27,461 nt of DNA from assembly GCA_050298555.1 (NCBI GenBank), contig JBNKUL010000082.1, positions 1 through 27,461 of the forward strand, given 5' to 3'. Position 1 is the stretch's first letter, and each line of letters starts with the position of its first letter. Below are positions 1-8,160 of the stretch, piece by piece. The notes beneath the pieces are model-generated. The model ran no database searches. It saw only the letters and a program-made list of their open reading frames with translations, and was not told the origin of the DNA. The translations under genes were made by a program, and so were the position numbers. This DNA is from JAPHSX01 sp050298555. GTDB lineage: Bacteria > Pseudomonadota > Gammaproteobacteria > Thiohalomonadales > Thiohalomonadaceae.

Positions 1-195
1 ATGATTAACTCCGGCGGCGCCTCGGGCAAGGACGACCTGCACCAGGCGGTACGCACCGCGGTGATCAACAAACGGGCAGGGGGGATGGGGCTGATCTCCG
101 GACGCAAGGCGTTCCAGAAACCGATGGCCGAGGGGGTGAAGCTGTTAAATGCGATACAGGATGTCTATGCCGACGAGGCAATCACCATCGCCTGA
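1..195 (+). CDS. Class I fructose-bisphosphate aldolase, C-terminal fragment (5' end outside window)
   Basis: The last 64 residues of an aldolase that interconverts fructose-1,6-bisphosphate with dihydroxyacetone phosphate and glyceraldehyde-3-phosphate in glycolysis and gluconeogenesis. The stretch INSGG, then VINKRAGGMGLISGRKAFQ, then AIQDVY, is characteristic of the bacterial class I (Schiff-base) aldolase family of about 300-350 residues. The window opens inside the gene, so the first ATG is an internal methionine and not a start. The reading frame closes with TGA at 193-195 and is intact up to there. The gene converges on the ychJ-like gene, with only 21 bases between their stop codons and no obvious terminator hairpin in the gap. 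Family assignment is confident from the C-terminal signature. The catalytic lysine region cannot be seen. Confidence 0.88.
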   Translation: MINSGGASGKDDLHQAVRTAVINKRAGGMGLISGRKAFQKPMAEGVKLLNAIQDVYADEAITIA

Positions 196-216
196 AAACG
201 CGCGTGGGCAGCATAG

Positions 217-669
217 CTATCCACCCTGGCCACAACAGCGTTTGTACTTCTTACCGCTGCCGCAGGGACAGGGGGCGTTGCGTCCCGGCTTCTCATCCCT
301 GACGGGCGGCAGCATCTCACCATCGAGGTAATACCAGCGTCCCTGCTCATGCACGAAGCGGCTGCGTTCGTGCAGCTGACCGCCCGCCACGAAGGCGGCG
401 AACTCCACCCACTCCTCTCCGCTGGCGATAATGAGCAGGCGCTGCCAGGCGCTATCCTCTTCGCTGAGGTCGAGCTGCAGGGGGCGGGTGGTGGGGTGCC
501 AGGTGTCACGGATATAGTCGCTGTTCTTCAGCACGTAGGCACTGTAGCGCGAGCGCATCAATGCCTCGGCGCTGGGGGCAGGCTCACCGGCATGGTAACG
601 ACCGCAACACTCAGCTAAGGGCTTGCCGCTACCACAGGGACACCCCTGCTCCTTTCGCCGTGCCGTCAT
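217..669 (-). CDS. ychJ: YchJ-like SEC-C motif protein (UPF0225 family)
   Basis: A 150-residue protein with a SEC-C zinc-binding motif at each end: CPCGSGKPLAECC near residues 10-22 and CPCGSGKKYKRCC near 134-146. Between them is the YchJ middle domain (ALMRSRYSAYVLKNSDYIRDTWHP), an NTF2-like fold in this family. SEC-C motifs bind zinc through Cys-x-Cys...Cys-Cys/His and are also found at the C-terminus of SecA. The function of YchJ proteins is not established. Length and double-motif layout match the E. coli family member. The ATG at 669 overlaps the TGA of the upstream GGDEF-EAL gene by four bases (ATGA), so the two are probably co-translated, although no functional link is known. All motif cysteines are present. 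Family confidence is high; function is unknown. Confidence 0.88.
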   Translation of the reverse strand: MTARRKEQGCPCGSGKPLAECCGRYHAGEPAPSAEALMRSRYSAYVLKNSDYIRDTWHPTTRPLQLDLSEEDSAWQRLLIIASGEEWVEFAAFVAGGQLHERSRFVHEQGRWYYLDGEMLPPVRDEKPGRNAPCPCGSGKKYKRCCGQGG

Positions 670-3266
670 TTCTTGGGCTGCAGGAAGCGCCCTTCAAAGC
701 TTTCGGCATCGACCGGCTCGCTATAGAGGAAGCCCTGAATCAGGTCGCAGTCATTTTGGCGCAACATAGTCAGCTGCGCCTCGCTCTCCACCCCTTCGGC
801 GACCACCTCCAGGCCCAGGCTGTGGCCGAGGGCGATCACCGCCGAGACGATGGAGGCATCCTCCTCGTTATCGGCGATATCACGCACGAAGGCGCGGTCG
901 ATCTTCAGTTTGTTGACGGGGAAACGGCGCAGGTAACTAAGCGATGAATAGCCGGTGCCGAAGTCATCGATGGCCAGGTTGAGGCCCATCTTGCGCAGGG
1001 CGGTCATGGTCTGGATATTCTCCAGCGCATCATCCACCAGCATGCTCTCGGTCAGCTCAAGGGTCAGCAGTGAGCTGTCGATGGCCTCCTCCTCCAGCAC
1101 CCCGGCGACCGACTGGACAAAGTCCTCCTGACGGAACTGGCAGGCGGAGACATTGACCGAGACATTGATCTCCCCGCGCCCCTGTTCCTGCCACAGCTTG
1201 ATCTGGCGACAGGCCTGGCGCAGCACGAACTCGCCAATCGGCACGATCACCCCGGTCTCCTCGGCCAGCGGGATGAAGTCGGCAGGGGGGACACGCCCCA
1301 GCTCCGGGTGGTTCCAGCGAATCAGCGCCTCGGCCCCCATCAGCTGGCCATTATCGCCACCGAGCAGTGGCTGGTAGTAGACCTCCAGCTCCTCCCGCTC
1401 CAGTGCCTTGTGCAGACTCAGTTCCATCGCCAGGTGCTCCATCGAGCGGGCGTTCATCGCCGGCGAGTAGAGCTGGTAGTTGTTGCGACCGGCCTCCTTG
1501 GCCCGATACATGGCGGTATCGGCATTTTTCACCAGCTCCTCGATGTCGCCGCCATCGTTCGGGTAGATACTGATACCGATACTGCAGCTGACGATCAGCT
1601 CCTGATCCCCGGCCGGCACCGGCTCGGCCATCAGTTCGGTAATACGCCGCGCACAGGCGACCACGCGGTCGGGCTCATCCAGTCCGGTCAGCAACAGGGT
1701 GAACTCATCCCCGCCCATGCGTGAAACCGTGTCATCCTCACGCACTACGCTAAGCAGGCGTTCGGCGACCTCCTGCAACAGCACGTCGCCCACATCGTGG
1801 CCCAGGGTGTCATTGATGCGCTTGAAGCGGTCCAGGTCGACAAACATCACCGCCAGCTTTTCATCGCTGCGCTTGGCGTGGGCGATCGCCACCCCGAGGC
1901 GGTCGTGGAACAGGCGGCGGTTGGGCAGGTTGGTCAGTGGGTCGTAATAGGCGAGGCTGCGGATATGCTCCTCGTTCTCCTTAATCTTGGAGATATCGCT
2001 GAACAGCGAGGCGTAGTGAGTGATCTCATCCTCTTCATCACGGATCGCGGCGATGGTCAGCAGCTCGGGGAAGACCTCCTTATTCTTACGACGGTTCCAC
2101 ACCTCGCCCTGCCAGCTCCCCTGCTCACGGATCTGCTGCCACATCTGCTCATAGAAGGCCTTGTCGTGACGCCCGGAGCTGAGGATGGAGGGGTTCTTGC
2201 CCACCACCTCTTCCGGCTGGTAGCCGGTCAGCTCGGTAAAGGCGGGATTGACCGATTCGATGATGCCCGCGGCATTGGTCACCATGATCCCCTCCAGCGA
2301 ACTCTCGATAATACGCTCGGCCAGATGGAGGTGGCGGCGCGAGGAGGAGAGCGCGCGGTCGCGCTCCTCCAGCGCCTGGCGCAACTCCTGCACATAGACA
2401 TGCTCCATGCCGAAGAGGATATCGCGGAAACTGAGCAGCCCCGTCACTTTGCCGCTGTGCAGGACTCCCAGGTGCCGCACCCCGCTATCCAGCAGGGTGT
2501 CACGGGCACGAAACAGGCTGCAGCCAGCCTCGACCGTGACCAGTGGTCGACTGGCCAGCTCGCCTATCTGGCTGTTGGCGAACTGACTGGCAACAAACTG
2601 CACCATGTCGCGCTCGGTGAGGATGCCGAACTCATTGCCCTCGGCATAGCGTACCAGCACCGCATCCTGCCCCGCCTCGTGCATGCGCTGTCCCGCCTCA
2701 CGCAGGGTACTCGTCTCATCCAGTATGACGGTCCCCTCTTTGAGCACCGAGGAGACCTGGCGCAGGCGCAGGTAGTGCTCGACCCCCTGGTTGAGGATCA
2801 CATCGGTCTGGCTCACCATGCCGAGGGGCCGGCCATTATCGGCCAGTACCAGATAGTGGCGCACCCCGTCAGAGAGGAAGCGGGTCGCCACCTCCTGCAG
2901 AGAATCGCTTGCCCGCACGCTCTTCACCGGCGAGCTCATCAGCTCACTCACGGGGCGTTGGTAGGAGCCGGGATCGGAGAAGTCGACACGCAGAGCGTCG
3001 TGTTCGGTCCAGATACCGACCGGCACCTGGCCATCCATGACGATGATTGAACTGTGCCCCGCATTGCTCATGCGCGCCGCTACCACCGCCAGCTCCTCAT
3101 CGGGCGCACACTGGAGGATGGAGCGGCTGGTGATCTGCTCCACCGTCATATCCGGTGATGCCATCAGCGTGACAAGCTCATCTTCCGCAAAGACTTCCAT
3201 AACCTCTCCTGAACCTTGCCGTGCAAGCGGCGACCTCAACAAGACGTCCTGGTTGTCTACAGCCAT
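666..3266 (-). CDS. Four-CBS, PAS, GGDEF and EAL domain protein (c-di-GMP turnover)
   Basis: An 866-residue cytoplasmic signalling protein with no membrane segment. In order: two CBS pairs (about residues 40-160 and 170-290), a short helical linker, one PAS domain (about 311-427), GGDEF (about 430-598) and EAL (about 615-860). The GGDEF motif (518-522) is canonical and preceded by an RxxD inhibitory site (REDD) at the usual five-residue distance. EAL (646-648), the ELTES stretch, DDFGTGYSS (767-775) and VAEGVE (822-827) are all intact, so both diguanylate cyclase and phosphodiesterase activity are possible. CBS pairs commonly bind adenine nucleotides, and PAS domains sense redox state, oxygen or ligands. 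Two starts are plausible: ATG 3266 (AAGGAG ten bases upstream) and ATG 3200 (AGGAGAGG at closer spacing, better positioned); the shorter form keeps every domain. Overlaps the ychJ-like gene by four bases. Confidence 0.92.
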   Translation of the reverse strand: MAVDNQDVLLRSPLARQGSGEVMEVFAEDELVTLMASPDMTVEQITSRSILQCAPDEELAVVAARMSNAGHSSIIVMDGQVPVGIWTEHDALRVDFSDPGSYQRPVSELMSSPVKSVRASDSLQEVATRFLSDGVRHYLVLADNGRPLGMVSQTDVILNQGVEHYLRLRQVSSVLKEGTVILDETSTLREAGQRMHEAGQDAVLVRYAEGNEFGILTERDMVQFVASQFANSQIGELASRPLVTVEAGCSLFRARDTLLDSGVRHLGVLHSGKVTGLLSFRDILFGMEHVYVQELRQALEERDRALSSSRRHLHLAERIIESSLEGIMVTNAAGIIESVNPAFTELTGYQPEEVVGKNPSILSSGRHDKAFYEQMWQQIREQGSWQGEVWNRRKNKEVFPELLTIAAIRDEEDEITHYASLFSDISKIKENEEHIRSLAYYDPLTNLPNRRLFHDRLGVAIAHAKRSDEKLAVMFVDLDRFKRINDTLGHDVGDVLLQEVAERLLSVVREDDTVSRMGGDEFTLLLTGLDEPDRVVACARRITELMAEPVPAGDQELIVSCSIGISIYPNDGGDIEELVKNADTAMYRAKEAGRNNYQLYSPAMNARSMEHLAMELSLHKALEREELEVYYQPLLGGDNGQLMGAEALIRWNHPELGRVPPADFIPLAEETGVIVPIGEFVLRQACRQIKLWQEQGRGEINVSVNVSACQFRQEDFVQSVAGVLEEEAIDSSLLTLELTESMLVDDALENIQTMTALRKMGLNLAIDDFGTGYSSLSYLRRFPVNKLKIDRAFVRDIADNEEDASIVSAVIALGHSLGLEVVAEGVESEAQLTMLRQNDCDLIQGFLYSEPVDAESFEGRFLQPKK

Positions 3267-3335
3267 ACCGACCGTGCTCCTTGCGCTGGCATTTTCTAAA
3301 GAAATAGGGGCAAAACATACAGCAAGAAAGGGTAC

Positions 3336-3368
3336 TGCATCGGCCCCCTAAAAGGAATGTATCGGCCC
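3336..3368. repeat. Pair of 11-bp direct repeats upstream of the CBS-PAS-GGDEF-EAL gene
   Basis: TGCATCGGCCC (3336-3346) and TGTATCGGCCC (3358-3368) differ at one base, and their starts lie 22 bp apart, close to two helical turns. They sit in the 117-base gap between the TauE/SafE stop and the GGDEF-EAL start. Same-face spacing is compatible with a tandem operator, but no known regulator motif is recognised and chance cannot be excluded. Confidence 0.3.
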
Positions 3369-3383
3369 GCGATCTTGCCCCAT

Positions 3384-4118
3384 TCAGCGCAGTAACAGGG
3401 CGAGCCCGCTGCCGACCAGCAACACCCCTATCGCCTGCTGAAAGGTGCGCTGGCTAAGGTTGGTGTGGATATGGCCTCCGATATACATCCCCACCACCAT
3501 CAGCGGCAGGGCGGCGGCCAGCAGCAGCATGGTATCGAGGTTGTAGAAGCCGGAGAAAAAGTAGGCGGTGATGCGGCTGCTGCCGTCGATGAGGAAGATA
3601 GTGGCGATGGTGGCACGGAAGGCACTCTTGTCGAAATGGCGCAGGTGCAAATAGATCACATAGAAGGGACCGCCGGTACCGAACAGGGTGCCGACCAGCC
3701 CGCCCAGGCCGCCCGCCGGAGCCGCCCACAGACGCGAGCCGTGAAAGTGGGGACCGCTGCTGAGCAGGGAGTAGAGGGCATAGAGCAGGATAAAGCCGCC
3801 CAGGGCACTGCGCAGCAGCTCCGCATCCACCGTCTTGAACAGGTAGATGGCACTCAGCACCCCGGCGAAGGTGAAGGGGAGCAGCGGCCAGATCTCGCGC
3901 CAACGAATCGCCTGGCGGTGCTTCATGCCGTGGCTGGTGGCGGCGATGTAGTCGAGCAGCCCGACCAGCGGCACCACCACCGTCAGCGGCAACATGTGGG
4001 CCAGAAGCGGAATGGCGATGAGTCCGGAACCAAAACCGGCGATGCCGCGTACCAGGAAAGCGACAAACAGAATCGCCGCGGCCAGCAGCAGTTGCAGGGT
4101 AGAAAGTGATTCAAGCAT
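3384..4118 (-). CDS. TauE/SafE family sulfite/organosulfur exporter-like membrane protein
   Basis: A 244-residue integral membrane protein of the TauE/SafE (TSUP, formerly DUF81) family. It has several hydrophobic segments, a glycine-rich first helix region (FLVRGIAGFGSGLIAIPLL) and the mirrored second-half motif GGLVGTLFGTGGPFYVIYL, which together define the two-repeat fold. Family members have been linked to export or uptake of sulfite, sulfoacetate, taurine-derived or other small anions; the substrate here cannot be told from sequence. The open frame extends upstream to 4271, but that extension overlaps uppP, is arginine/proline-rich and looks like an antisense shadow. I therefore start at the ATG at 4118, whose A is shared with the uppP TAA (TAATG), a standard coupling overlap. 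Last gene of the methyltransferase-uppP-tauE operon. Confidence 0.88.
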   Translation of the reverse strand: MLESLSTLQLLLAAAILFVAFLVRGIAGFGSGLIAIPLLAHMLPLTVVVPLVGLLDYIAATSHGMKHRQAIRWREIWPLLPFTFAGVLSAIYLFKTVDAELLRSALGGFILLYALYSLLSSGPHFHGSRLWAAPAGGLGGLVGTLFGTGGPFYVIYLHLRHFDKSAFRATIATIFLIDGSSRITAYFFSGFYNLDTMLLLAAALPLMVVGMYIGGHIHTNLSQRTFQQAIGVLLVGSGLALLLR

Positions 4119-4915
4119 TAGAGGTAGATCGCCAGCAACACAGCGCCGAGCAGCAGGCGGTAGACCACGAAGGGGAACATACCGATGCGCTCCAGCAACT
4201 GCAGGAAGAGGTGGATGCAGAGGTAGGCGCTGAGCGCCGAAAACAGGGTGCCGAGCAGCAGAGCGTCCCACTCCACCGCGCCCTCGCTGCTAATCAGCTC
4301 CAGCGTGTTGAGGCCGCCGGCCAGCACGATAACGGGGATAGAGAGCAGGAAGGAGAAACGCGCCGCGGCCTGGCGCGTCAGCCCCACCATCAGCCCGGCG
4401 GTCATGGTGATACCGGAGCGGGAGGTACCGGGGATGAGGGCAATGGCCTGCGCCACCCCGATCACCACCACCTCGCGCCAGCCGATGGAGTGCTCGTCAC
4501 GCACCCTTCTACCCTGGCGGTCGGCCCACCATAGCAACAGACCGAACAGCACTGTGGTGATGGCGATCACCAAAGGTTCGCGTAGCGAGGTCTCGATCAC
4601 ATCCTTGAAGGCGAGCCCCGCCAGCCCCACCGGGATGGTGCCGAAACCCACCGCCCACATCAGGTTGCTGTCGCCCACCTTTTCGCACCGCGCGATGGAA
4701 GCGAGCCAGTCGCGGCTCATGGTGTTGAGCTCACGACGGAAGTACCACACCACGGCAAGCAGGGTGCCCACATGCACCGCCACGTCGAAGGCCAGTCCCT
4801 GATCGACGAAGCCACTCAGTCTGGGGAAGAGGATCAGGTGCGCCGAGCTGGAGATGGGCAGGAATTCGGTCAGCCCCTGCAGCAGCGAGAGCAGGATGAT
4901 TTGCAGCAGTTCCAT
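4118..4915 (-). CDS. uppP: Undecaprenyl-diphosphatase UppP/BacA
   Basis: A 265-residue polytopic inner-membrane enzyme that dephosphorylates undecaprenyl pyrophosphate to recycle the lipid carrier for peptidoglycan and other envelope polymers. Members of this family give bacitracin resistance when overproduced. Both signature regions are present: LPISSSAHLIL at about residues 19-29, preceded by the conserved glutamate in QGLTEF, and PGTSRSG at 162-168. Six to eight hydrophobic segments and the length match the family. The ATG lies six bases after the methyltransferase stop and the TAA shares a base with the tauE start, so all three genes probably form one transcript. The ribosome-binding site is weak, consistent with translational coupling to the upstream gene. 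Assignment is secure. Confidence 0.95.
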   Translation of the reverse strand: MELLQIILLSLLQGLTEFLPISSSAHLILFPRLSGFVDQGLAFDVAVHVGTLLAVVWYFRRELNTMSRDWLASIARCEKVGDSNLMWAVGFGTIPVGLAGLAFKDVIETSLREPLVIAITTVLFGLLLWWADRQGRRVRDEHSIGWREVVVIGVAQAIALIPGTSRSGITMTAGLMVGLTRQAAARFSFLLSIPVIVLAGGLNTLELISSEGAVEWDALLLGTLFSALSAYLCIHLFLQLLERIGMFPFVVYRLLLGAVLLAIYL

Positions 4916-4921
4916 GCAGGC

Positions 4922-5620
4922 TTACGCGGGCCTCTCGGCGACGATACGGGCAAAGCGCCCCTCTTTGCTCAGCTCGCTGTGCAGCACAGCGAAGCCGCTC
5001 ATGTTGAGCAGGTAGATGAGGTCTTCACGGCTGTAGCGGTTGTGCTCAACGAAGTGGCCGAACAGGTCCTCCAGCTCCTCGGTAGAGGTGTCGGGATTGA
5101 ACACCGCCTCCTCCTCGGTCTGGGCACGGATATAGACCTCCAGCGGCGCGCGCACCCAGTCGTGGATGTAGAAGCGGCCGCCGGGCTTGAGACAACGGTA
5201 GACCTCCTGCAGGGCGCGTAGCGGCTGCTCCATCTCGTGCAGCACGACGGCGCAGTTGACGGCATCGACTGCGCCGTCCGCCAACGGCAGGTGGGGGTCG
5301 TGCAGGTCCTCGGTAATGATCTCGCAGCCCTCGGGCAGGTCGATCGCCGCCTCCAGCATGTAGGGGGCGCACTCGACGCCGATGGCGCGGGTGCCGGGCT
5401 GGAAGTCGACCAGTGCCTTGAGCAGCAGGCCAGGGCCGGTACCCAGGTCCAATACCACCGGCTGCTCGGAGTAGACCGGGGTGATCCAGCGCTCCCACGC
5501 GGCCCAGAACTTGTCGTCGTGGCGATCGGCAAAGGTCTGCTTCATCAACTCGACAAAGCGCTCGGCGTCGCGGTGGTGTTTGGCAAGCATCTGCTGAGTC
5601 TGTTTCATGCGCTCGGACAC
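4922..5620 (-). CDS. Class I SAM-dependent methyltransferase
   Basis: A 232-residue Rossmann-fold methyltransferase. Motif I is VLDLGTGPG (about residues 56-64). The acidic post-I position is in IGVECAP, and HEMEQPLRALQEVYRCLKPGGRFYIHDW is the typical Methyltransf_11/25 region containing the LKPGG turn. The substrate is unknown; small molecules, lipids and quinones are all possible for this superfamily. The start is a GTG at 5620, preceded by a good ribosome-binding site (GAGAGG, five bases upstream); an in-frame ATG follows four codons later. It appears to be the first gene of an operon with uppP and the TauE/SafE gene, which hints at a membrane-associated role but does not prove one. Confidence 0.85.
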   Translation of the reverse strand: MSERMKQTQQMLAKHHRDAERFVELMKQTFADRHDDKFWAAWERWITPVYSEQPVVLDLGTGPGLLLKALVDFQPGTRAIGVECAPYMLEAAIDLPEGCEIITEDLHDPHLPLADGAVDAVNCAVVLHEMEQPLRALQEVYRCLKPGGRFYIHDWVRAPLEVYIRAQTEEEAVFNPDTSTEELEDLFGHFVEHNRYSREDLIYLLNMSGFAVLHSELSKEGRFARIVAERPA

Positions 5621-5793
5621 GGCTACCTCTCAATCTCTACGTTTGTTCCGGGCGCACATCATAGCGCGTTTACCCCGGCGCAGCAGCGGCCCTGCTTCAC
5701 AATCGGCGTCACAAATATTTCATCCAGCCGTCACATCCGCTTAACCCCTGGCGAGCAGACTGCGCGCGAAAACTAAAGACGAGGAGAAGAGCC

Positions 5794-5997
5794 ATGAATA
5801 GTCTGGCACAGAGTTACACCATCGCTACGCCAGGGGGCGAGCAGGGCCGCAGCCGTTTAATTGAAGAGATCGCCTACCTGGAGGCGCGCCTTATCGCCAT
5901 GGGACAGAACGGCGACTGCGCCTATGAAAAGGCGATGGCGCGTAGCTATCGGGAGCTGCTGCGACAGCGCCGCCAGGAACTGGGCAGCCTGAACTAA
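5794..5997 (+). CDS. Small conserved-looking hypothetical protein (67 aa)
   Basis: A 67-residue soluble, mainly helical protein with no signal peptide or cysteine cluster apart from one Cys in NGDCAYEKAMARSYRELLRQRR. It is preceded by a strong ribosome-binding site (GAGGAGAAG ending five bases before the ATG), and its charged amphipathic helix pattern argues that it is a real gene. I do not recognise a named domain. It stands alone, divergent from the methyltransferase operon and converging on the MidA-type gene, whose stop codon lies eight bases beyond its own TAA. The 170-base gap upstream should hold promoters for both divergent units, but I see no convincing -35/-10 pair there. No function is assigned. 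Confidence 0.65.
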   Translation: MNSLAQSYTIATPGGEQGRSRLIEEIAYLEARLIAMGQNGDCAYEKAMARSYRELLRQRRQELGSLN

Positions 5998-6005
5998 CCC
6001 CCGCC

Positions 6006-7217
6006 CTACAACCGCCCGCGCTCATCCCGCAGCGCAAATCCCCGCAAACCGCCCTCCCACCCCCGGGTCAGGGCTATCACCTTGAACAGCTCCCCCATCT
6101 CGCTCGGCTGGGTGAGGGTCTTTACCTCCGCCGCCTGTGCCAGCTGCCGGCGCTCGTCCCCCTGCTCGGCGGCCAGGATCTCGGTCAGGCCGCAACCGAT
6201 GAGAAAGTTCGCCTGGTTGGCGAAGCCGCGCACCGAGAGCCCCGCCGCCACCGCCGCCTCTGCCACGGCGGTAAAATCAACGTGGGCGGTGATGTCCTGC
6301 AGGCCGATAAGGGTGAGGGCATCGCCGTGGGCGCGATGGCGGTAGTGGCACATCAGGGTGCCGCCGCTGCGTTGCGGGTGGTAGTACTCGGCCTGGGGGA
6401 AGCCGTAGTCGATCAGCAGCGCGACACCGCGCCTGAGCCAGCCGCCCAGCCCGGTGACCCACTCTTCGGCCATCAGGTTGAGCTCCGACTCGTAGCCCTC
6501 GCCCAGCTGGTACTGCTGCTGCAGCCGCTGCAGGCGCGGGTAGAGCGCCGCATCAAGCGCCTCCTCATCGAGGCGGAAGCCCTCGCCGTCCCACATCACG
6601 AACAGCTCGTGCGGCTCGCCACCGACGATGCGAAAGCGGTGCACCGGCATCGCATCGAGCACCTCGTTGCCCAGTACCACCCCTTCGAATGAGTCCGGCA
6701 GGGCGTCGAGCCACACCACCCTTTCGGCCAGCTGCGGCACCCTGTCGCTGATCGTCTCGCGCTGGCGCTCGCGCAGGTCGGCGCTGATCTCGAGGATGAA
6801 ATAGTGCTCAGGCAGGCTGTCGAGCCGCTGCAGCTCGGCGAGGAGATCGGCGGCCATCACCCCGCGTCCGGCGCCGAACTCGAGGATGTCACCCTGGATA
6901 CGCGACAACACCTCATGGCACTGACGCGCCAGGGAGCGGGAGAAGAGACTGGAGAGCTCCGGGGCGGTAACGAAGTCGCCCCCCTCGCCGAACTTGCGGC
7001 TGCCGGCGCTGTAGTAACCGAGGCCGGGGGCGTAGAGGGCCAGCTCCATAAAGCGGTCGAAGCCGATGCGGCCGCCGTGGTGCGCCATCACCTCGCGGAT
7101 GTGTGCCTGCAGCCGCTCGCTGTGGGCGAGTTGCTCGGCGTCGGGCGGCGGCAGCTCACCGGCACTACCGCCCGCCGCTACACCCTTAATACCGCGCTCA
7201 CCCGCTGCACATCTCAT
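6006..7217 (-). CDS. MidA/NDUFAF7-like SAM-dependent methyltransferase (DUF185)
   Basis: A 403-residue protein of the MidA/NDUFAF7 family (formerly DUF185). Its landmarks are the N-terminal segment IGFDRFMELALYAPGLGYYSAG, the loop FGEGGDFVTAPELSSLF, SAM motif I ILEFGAGRGVMAADLL (about 111-126), and the later GNEVLDAMPVHRF and LLIDYGFPQAEYYHPQRSGGTLMCHYRHR. The mitochondrial member dimethylates an arginine in a complex I subunit. Bacterial members are widespread but their substrates are not settled. The ATG at 7217 gives an N-terminus about 25-30 residues longer than the conserved core, so an internal start is possible. Divergent from the pteridine reductase gene, with about 70 bases between the two starts. 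Confidence 0.88.
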   Translation of the reverse strand: MRCAAGERGIKGVAAGGSAGELPPPDAEQLAHSERLQAHIREVMAHHGGRIGFDRFMELALYAPGLGYYSAGSRKFGEGGDFVTAPELSSLFSRSLARQCHEVLSRIQGDILEFGAGRGVMAADLLAELQRLDSLPEHYFILEISADLRERQRETISDRVPQLAERVVWLDALPDSFEGVVLGNEVLDAMPVHRFRIVGGEPHELFVMWDGEGFRLDEEALDAALYPRLQRLQQQYQLGEGYESELNLMAEEWVTGLGGWLRRGVALLIDYGFPQAEYYHPQRSGGTLMCHYRHRAHGDALTLIGLQDITAHVDFTAVAEAAVAAGLSVRGFANQANFLIGCGLTEILAAEQGDERRQLAQAAEVKTLTQPSEMGELFKVIALTRGWEGGLRGFALRDERGRL

Positions 7218-7285
7218 CGTTGTCTATCCGCTTGCGTTAGAATTGGCCGCACAGTGTGCCATTCGCGACCCATTTGGAGAAGTCA

Positions 7286-8041
7286 GTGAACGAAAACAAC
7301 CCAACCATGAACGGCAAGGTCGTCCTCATCACCGGTGCCGCCCACCGCATCGGCGCCACCACCGCCCGCACCCTGCACGCGGCGGGGGCCAACATCGTGC
7401 TGCACTACCGCAACTCCTCCGCCGGCGCCGAGGCGCTGCAGGACGAGCTGCACCAAGTGCGCCCCGACTCGGTGGAACTGGTACAGGGCGACCTGCACGA
7501 CTCCCCTGCCCTGCCCAAGCTGGTGGAGCAGGCCTACGGCGCCTGGGGCAGGCTGGATCTCCTGGTCAACAACGCCTCCACCTTCTACCCCACTCCGGTG
7601 GGCAGCGTAGGCGAGAAGGAGTGGGACGATCTCATCGGCACCAACCTCAAGGCCCCCTTCTTCCTCGCCCAGGCCGCGGCGCCCCACCTGAGAATGCAGC
7701 GCGGCGGCATCGTTAACATCGTCGACATTCACGCCGAGCGGCCGCTAAAGGAGCACCCGGTCTACTCCATGGCCAAGGCCGGCCTGGTGATGATGACCAA
7801 GTCACTCGCCTGCGAACTGGGCCCCGAGGTCCGGGTCAACGCCGTCGCCCCCGGCGCCATCCTCTGGCCGGATAACGAGATGGACGACGCGACCAAGAAG
7901 AAGATTCTGGAGCGAACCTTCCTAAAGCGGCAGGGCAACCCGCAGGACATCGCCAATGCCGTGCTGTTCCTGGCACGGGATGCGGTTTATACCAGCGGAC
8001 ATGTGTTGACGGTGGATGGGGGGCGGTCGTTGAACTCTTAA
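7286..8041 (+). CDS. Pteridine reductase, short-chain dehydrogenase family
   Basis: A 251-residue NADPH-dependent short-chain dehydrogenase. TGAAHRIGATTARTLH is the cofactor loop with the arginine typical of pteridine reductases (PTR1/FolM type). LLVNNAS is the structural motif, and DIHAERPLKEHPVYSMAKAGL carries the YxxxK catalytic pair and an upstream Asp rather than the usual SDR serine, another pteridine-reductase trait. The likely role is reduction of dihydrobiopterin/dihydromonapterin or dihydrofolate. The frame is open from a GTG at 7256, but the GTG at 7286 has a GGAGA box at good spacing and starts the protein just before NGKVVLITGA; the ATG at 7307 is the other option. It is not adjacent to folB-folK (10.8-11.7 kb), though the pathways connect. 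Confidence 0.88.
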   Translation: MNENNPTMNGKVVLITGAAHRIGATTARTLHAAGANIVLHYRNSSAGAEALQDELHQVRPDSVELVQGDLHDSPALPKLVEQAYGAWGRLDLLVNNASTFYPTPVGSVGEKEWDDLIGTNLKAPFFLAQAAAPHLRMQRGGIVNIVDIHAERPLKEHPVYSMAKAGLVMMTKSLACELGPEVRVNAVAPGAILWPDNEMDDATKKKILERTFLKRQGNPQDIANAVLFLARDAVYTSGHVLTVDGGRSLNS

Positions 8042-8160
8042 AGCAGGGGGGAGAGGTACGGATGGAATATCGTGTAATGCAGGCTTGAGGGAGGGGCTAC
8101 CGGGATTACGTTTCGCTTTATCCGAGCCACTTGCCAAACCACAATATACACAAGAAACGA

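Noticed and set aside
1797..3050. 417-codon plus-strand open frame opposite the GGDEF-EAL gene
   Set aside because: It is an antisense shadow of a gene with complete CBS/PAS/GGDEF/EAL motifs. Its product is His/Leu/Gly-rich low-complexity sequence with no recognisable domain, as GC-rich DNA often gives.
4119..4271. N-terminal extension of the TauE/SafE frame into uppP
   Set aside because: The 51 extra residues are Arg/Pro/Ala-rich and antisense-like within the uppP coding region on the same strand. The ATG at 4118 overlaps the uppP stop and precedes the first membrane helix.
7218..7285. TTGTCT and TAGAAT in the midA-pteridine reductase gap as a promoter
   Set aside because: The two hexamers are only 12 bases apart, and there is no acceptable -35 at 16-18 bases from TAGAAT.
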